NCBI GenBank assembly: GCA_023393655.1
Contig: JAEWKP010000045.1
Coordinates: forward strand, 1-18,570
From: Pseudomonadota bacterium
GTDB taxonomy: Bacteria > Pseudomonadota > Alphaproteobacteria > Rhizobiales > Beijerinckiaceae
Reading direction: 5' to 3'
DNA length: 18,570 bases
The translations under genes were made by a program, and so were the position numbers. Positions 15,350 to 18,570 of this stretch are shown here, in pieces. The stretch's first letter is position 1, and every line of letters starts with the position of its first letter. The notes beneath the pieces were generated by a model, which was not told where the DNA came from, made no database searches, and saw only the letters and a program-made list of their open reading frames with translations.

Positions 15350-16369
15350 ATGGCCCTCTCCCGCGCCCATCGCCGCGAGGACGTGAATTTCTGGCCCGGC
15401 TTCGTCGACGCGCTCTCGACGATGCTGATCGGCATCGTCTTCCTGCTCACCGTCTTCGTGCTCGGCCAGTTCTTCCTGTCGCAGGAATTGACCGGCAAGG
15501 ACACGGCGCTGGAGCGACTGAACAAGCAGATCTCCGAACTGACCGACCTGCTCGCCCTTGAGCGCTCCTCCAACCGGCAGGCGCAGGAGAGCCTCCAGCT
15601 GATGCAGTCGACGCTTGCCCAGACGCAAGGCGAGCGCAGCCGCCTGCAGGGCCTGCTCGACACGCAAGCCGGCAGCAACGCCGGCGCCCAGCTCGCCGAA
15701 TCGCAGAAGGCGCTCGACGCCGAGAAGCAGCTCTCCGCCCGCGCCCAGGCGACGGTCGATCTCGTCAACCAGCAGATCCAGGCCATGCGCCGCCAGCTCG
15801 CAGCGCTGGAGGAAGCGCTCGCCGCCTCCGAGGCCAAGGACAAGGATTCGCAGGCCCGCATCTCCGAGCTCGGCTCGCGCCTCAACGTTGCGCTGGCCCA
15901 GCGCGTGCAGGAGCTGGCGCGCTACCGCTCGGACTTCTTCGGGCGGCTGCGGCAGGTGCTCGGCACAAGGCCCGATATCCGCGTCGTCGGCGACCGTTTC
16001 GTCTTCCAGTCCGAGGTCTTCTTCGACGGCGGCCAGGCCGTGCTGAAGCCCGAGGGCAAGGGTGAGCTCGACAAGCTCGCCACCATCCTGCTCGATCTCG
16101 GCAACGAGATGCCGCCGGACCTCCCCTGGATCCTGCGCGTCGACGGCCATACCGACAACCGGCCGATCAAATCCGCGCAGTTCCCCTCGAACTGGTATCT
16201 CTCCTCGGCCCGCGCGATCGCCGTCGTCGAGTACCTGATCTCGCGCGGCCTGCCGACCGACCGCGTCGCCGCGACCGGCTTCGGCGAGTACCAGCCGCTC
16301 GACGTCGCCAATACCGACGAAGCCTACCGCCGCAACCGCCGCATCGAGTTCAAGATCACGGAGCGGTGA
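15350..16369 (+). CDS. MotB/OmpA-like peptidoglycan-binding motor subunit
   Basis: The 339-residue protein has a short cytoplasmic N-terminus and one membrane helix at about 17-45. Asp20 (WPGFVDALS) at its start corresponds to the proton-carrying Asp of MotB and ZorB. A long periplasmic coiled coil follows (about 48-205, Gln/Leu/Ala-rich heptads), then an OmpA-type peptidoglycan-binding domain (about 210-339) with the diaminopimelate-contacting features DGHTDN (Asp265, Asp269) and the terminal NRRIEF. It should pair with the preceding MotA/ExbB-like protein to couple ion flow to motion or force across the periplasm. The ATG lies 29 bases after that gene's stop with AGGA upstream, so the two form an operon. 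The 150-residue coiled coil makes it longer than ExbD or TolR. Confidence 0.85.
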   Translation: MALSRAHRREDVNFWPGFVDALSTMLIGIVFLLTVFVLGQFFLSQELTGKDTALERLNKQISELTDLLALERSSNRQAQESLQLMQSTLAQTQGERSRLQGLLDTQAGSNAGAQLAESQKALDAEKQLSARAQATVDLVNQQIQAMRRQLAALEEALAASEAKDKDSQARISELGSRLNVALAQRVQELARYRSDFFGRLRQVLGTRPDIRVVGDRFVFQSEVFFDGGQAVLKPEGKGELDKLATILLDLGNEMPPDLPWILRVDGHTDNRPIKSAQFPSNWYLSSARAIAVVEYLISRGLPTDRVAATGFGEYQPLDVANTDEAYRRNRRIEFKITER

Positions 16370-16390
16370 GGCCGCCAAAGCAATGCCAAG

Positions 16391-17332
16391 ATGATCAGCC
16401 TGACGAATGGCATCGAACTGCCGAGGGTTTTTGACGGCCTGCCACGCATTCAAATGTCGATCGTTTCTGATGGCGTGCTCGCGGCGCTCTATAGCAATGC
16501 CTTGAGCCAGGCGCGGAGAGTAGGCGATGAATGGCATGTCGTGCCTGACCCAAGTGGCGATGCCCTGATCGTCCTTTTTGATCGGACCGGCCAAGCAAAG
16601 CCCCTGCCGAGGTTTCGCATCCAGTCGTCCTGGGTCGCTTTTGCGATGAGGCCACAAGGTGGCTGGGTGGTTGGGAGAACAAGCCGCACCATCGGCACCG
16701 GGGATGTTCGCGACACGACGATCTACAACGATGAAGGTAAGCTCATTCATCAGGTCGACGGCGGCGGCGCCATCGCGTTCCTTCAAACCGGCGAGGACGG
16801 GTCGTTCTGGATCGGCCATGATGATGAAGATCGATCCGACGGCGCTAAGCTCGGCGGCATCTCGCTTTTTGCCGCTGATGGGTCGGAAGTGCTTTATCAC
16901 GATCTGACAGGCCCCATCCCGCATGAAGATGACGGGATGAGTTTTTGGTGCTGCTACGCGCTGAATGTCGTCGAGGGGGTGGCTTGGGCTCAGCACTACG
17001 ATTCCATGCGCATTACACGGTTTGAGACCGATTGCAGCGCAAGATCGTGGACGACGGAGGACAACGGAGCGGTCGCACTTGCCGTTAGTGACGGCCTGCT
17101 CGCGCGCATCGGAAGATACGATGAGAATCAGTACAGGATCGGCGTGTTTCGGTTAGGAGAAGCGTCAAGCTCCGAGCTTGTCGGGCGCATAGAATTCGAT
17201 GTCGAGGGCAAGCGCCCCGAACATCTGCATTGGGTCGACGGCAAGAGCGATACCTTTCATATCGTCCACGACGACAAATGGTATCGCCTGACGCTGAGCG
17301 ACATCCTCACACAGCTCTCGACCTCTCGATAG
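16391..17332 (+). CDS. Hypothetical protein, possibly beta-propeller-like, atypical composition
   Basis: I do not recognise this 313-residue protein. It has no signal peptide or membrane helix. It is rich in Trp, Asp and Gly, with several strand-turn-strand units of the type GGWVVGRTS, GSFWIGHDDED, GVAWAQHYDSMRITRFE and DKWYRLTLSD, suggesting a repeated all-beta fold such as a propeller. Base composition differs from its neighbours: 33 of 60 bases are G/C in 16441-16500 and 34 of 60 in 16981-17040, against 45 of 60 in a sample of the transporter gene (10861-10920). Codon use is accordingly more AT-tolerant. The ribosome site is weak. It follows the MotB-like gene by 21 bases and converges on the ABC gene. 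Recent acquisition is likely. Confidence 0.65.
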   Translation: MISLTNGIELPRVFDGLPRIQMSIVSDGVLAALYSNALSQARRVGDEWHVVPDPSGDALIVLFDRTGQAKPLPRFRIQSSWVAFAMRPQGGWVVGRTSRTIGTGDVRDTTIYNDEGKLIHQVDGGGAIAFLQTGEDGSFWIGHDDEDRSDGAKLGGISLFAADGSEVLYHDLTGPIPHEDDGMSFWCCYALNVVEGVAWAQHYDSMRITRFETDCSARSWTTEDNGAVALAVSDGLLARIGRYDENQYRIGVFRLGEASSSELVGRIEFDVEGKRPEHLHWVDGKSDTFHIVHDDKWYRLTLSDILTQLSTSR

Positions 17333-17351
17333 GCAGAAAAGCAGGCGTAAC

Positions 17352-18570
17352 CTACGCCGCCTCCAGCCCGAACTGCAGCGCCGCCAGCCGGGCATAGAGC
17401 CCGCCGCGCGCCTTGAGTTCGGCATGGCTGCCCTCCTCGACGATGCGCCCGTCCTCCATCACGAGGATACGGTCGGCCGAGAGGATGGTCGCAAGGCGAT
17501 GCGCCACGACCAGCGTCGTCCGGCCCTGCATCAGGCGGTCGAGCGCGTCCTGCACCGCCCGCTCGCTTTCCGAATCGAGCGCCGAGGTGGCTTCGTCGAG
17601 CAGCAGGATCGGCGCGTCCTTCAGGATCGCCCGCGCGATGGCGAGGCGCTGTCGCTGCCCGCCCGACAACGTCACGCCGCGCTCGCCGACCACCGTGTCG
17701 TAACCATCGGGGAGAGCACGGATGAACTCGTCCGCCGCCGCGAGCCTCGCCGCAGCCTCGACCTCCTCCTGCGAAGCGCCGGGGCGGCCATAGGCGATAT
17801 TGTCGCGCACCGAGACGCCGAACACCGTCGGCTCCTGCGGCACCAGCGCGAAGCGCTCGCGCCAGATCTCCGGATCGGCCTCGGGCCCGGCGATGCCGTC
17901 TACGACGACGCGCCCGTCCTGCGGATCGTAGAAGCGCAGCGCCAGTTGCAGCACCGTGCTCTTGCCGGCACCGGACGGCCCGACCAGCGCAATCCGCTCG
18001 CCCGGCCGAACAGCGAAGCTGAGATCCGACAGCGCCGGCCCGACACGGCCGGGATAGCTGAACGAGACGTTCTCGAAGGCGAACTCGCCGAGCGAGGGAG
18101 CCGGCATCGGCTTGGGATGCGGCGGCGCGGCGATGGCGGGTTTCAGCGCCAGTATCTCGCCGAGCCGGCTGGAGGCCCCGGCCGCCGCGCTGATGTCGCC
18201 ATAGACCTCGGAGAGCTGGCCGAGCGAGCTTGCAGCCAGCACCGCATAGAGGATGAACTGCGACAACCGCCCGCCGGTCATCCGCCCGTCGAACACCTCG
18301 GTCGCGCCGACCCAGAGCACGCAGACGACGCTGGCGCTGACCAGGAAGATCGCGACGCCGGACAACAGCGCGCGCGAGGCCGTCGCCTCCCGCGAGGCCG
18401 CGTAGGCGCCGTCGGATGCCGCCTCGAACCGCGCCGAACTCTGCCCGGCGGCGCCGAAAGACTGCATCGTGCGGATGGCGCCCACCGCCTCGGCCGCGAA
18501 GGCCGAGGCATCGGCGAGCCGGTCCTGGGCCCCCCCCGGGCGGCGCCCGGCCGGGCGGCCCGGGCGGGCC
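17352..18570 (-). CDS. ABC transporter, fused permease-ATPase (MsbA/ABCB-like), 5' part missing
   Basis: Only the C-terminal part (about 390-405 residues) of an exporter half-transporter lies in the window; the reading frame is still open at the right edge. The visible membrane portion holds the QDRLADASAFAAEAVGAIRTMQSF coupling region and the last transmembrane helices. The ATPase domain is complete: Walker A GPSGAGKST, Q-loop region VPQEPTVFG, signature LSGGQRQR, Walker B ILLLDEATSALD and the H-loop in VAHRLATI. It should act as a homodimer exporting a lipid, drug or peptide; the substrate cannot be told. The GTG near 18485 is not the true start, because homologous sequence continues upstream of it. 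Bases beyond 18530 may not be reliable. Confidence 0.9.
   Translation of the reverse strand, partial: ARPGRPAGRRPGGAQDRLADASAFAAEAVGAIRTMQSFGAAGQSSARFEAASDGAYAASREATASRALLSGVAIFLVSASVVCVLWVGATEVFDGRMTGGRLSQFILYAVLAASSLGQLSEVYGDISAAAGASSRLGEILALKPAIAAPPHPKPMPAPSLGEFAFENVSFSYPGRVGPALSDLSFAVRPGERIALVGPSGAGKSTVLQLALRFYDPQDGRVVVDGIAGPEADPEIWRERFALVPQEPTVFGVSVRDNIAYGRPGASQEEVEAAARLAAADEFIRALPDGYDTVVGERGVTLSGGQRQRLAIARAILKDAPILLLDEATSALDSESERAVQDALDRLMQGRTTLVVAHRLATILSADRILVMEDGRIVEEGSHAELKARGGLYARLAALQFGLEAA
18527..18570. other. G/C-only window end, possible assembly artefact
   Basis: All of the last 44 bases are G or C, in short runs such as CCCCCCC and repeated GGGC/GCCC units. Translated in the ABC transporter frame they give an Arg/Gly/Pro string where the family normally has a hydrophobic and basic segment (of the type RxLSRxxQD). 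The recognisable protein sequence stops almost exactly where this stretch begins. A contig-end sequencing or assembly error is the simplest explanation. Confidence 0.6.

Noticed and set aside
15188..16996. 602-residue minus-strand frame opposite the MotB-like and orphan genes
   Set aside because: The OmpA-type motifs support the plus strand; the minus frame has no family features.
14310..17332. A complete Zorya defence system
   Set aside because: The MotA/MotB-like pair fits the architecture, but no helicase/nuclease ZorD, ZorC or HNH ZorE follows; the next gene has none of those motifs.

Overview
The window is an 18.6 kb piece of a GC-rich chromosome, most likely from an alphaproteobacterium of the Hyphomicrobiales (Rhizobiales); a Bosea-like genome is my best guess. 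This placement rests on the protein families, the base composition and the order zapA / DUF4164 / tkt / gap / pgk / fba / thiE-like / Sel1 / IMPase, which I recall from this group. No database search was made.

Left part (1-7380) is core metabolism. zapA and a small DUF4164 coiled-coil gene read leftward into a strong hairpin terminator. Divergent from them, tkt, gap, a small membrane-anchored gene, pgk and fba read rightward and supply the three-carbon to six-carbon section of glycolysis/gluconeogenesis and the non-oxidative pentose phosphate (or Calvin) cycle. The small gene between gap and pgk overlaps the pgk start by ATGA. The leader of gap holds a 120-base element that can fold almost completely into a four-helix cloverleaf ending directly at the Shine-Dalgarno sequence. 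It is the most striking non-coding structure in the window.

Middle part (7380-10600) looks like an accessory insertion between fba and the thiE-like gene. A TetR regulator lies behind a perfect 24-bp inverted repeat that contains two copies of a 16-bp dyad operator laid over a sigma70-type promoter, and is followed by a YciI-family gene. A Tat-exported PhoX phosphatase faces the other way, with a near-consensus PHO box in its upstream region.

Right part (10600-16370) starts with a BenE-family transporter, coupled by ATGA overlaps to a ThiE-like protein that lacks most canonical catalytic residues and then to an exported Sel1-repeat protein. An inositol monophosphatase-family enzyme follows, then a MotA/ExbB-like and MotB/OmpA-like pair that should form an ion-driven, peptidoglycan-anchored inner-membrane motor. 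The pair resembles ZorA/ZorB in layout but has no Zorya effector genes next to it.

The right end carries an unrecognised, AT-richer gene (16391-17332) and the 3' portion of an MsbA/ABCB-like ABC exporter on the minus strand. The last 44 bases contain only G and C and translate to residues unlike the family, so they may be an assembly-end artefact. No rRNA, tRNA, CRISPR array, transposase or complete known defence system was seen.
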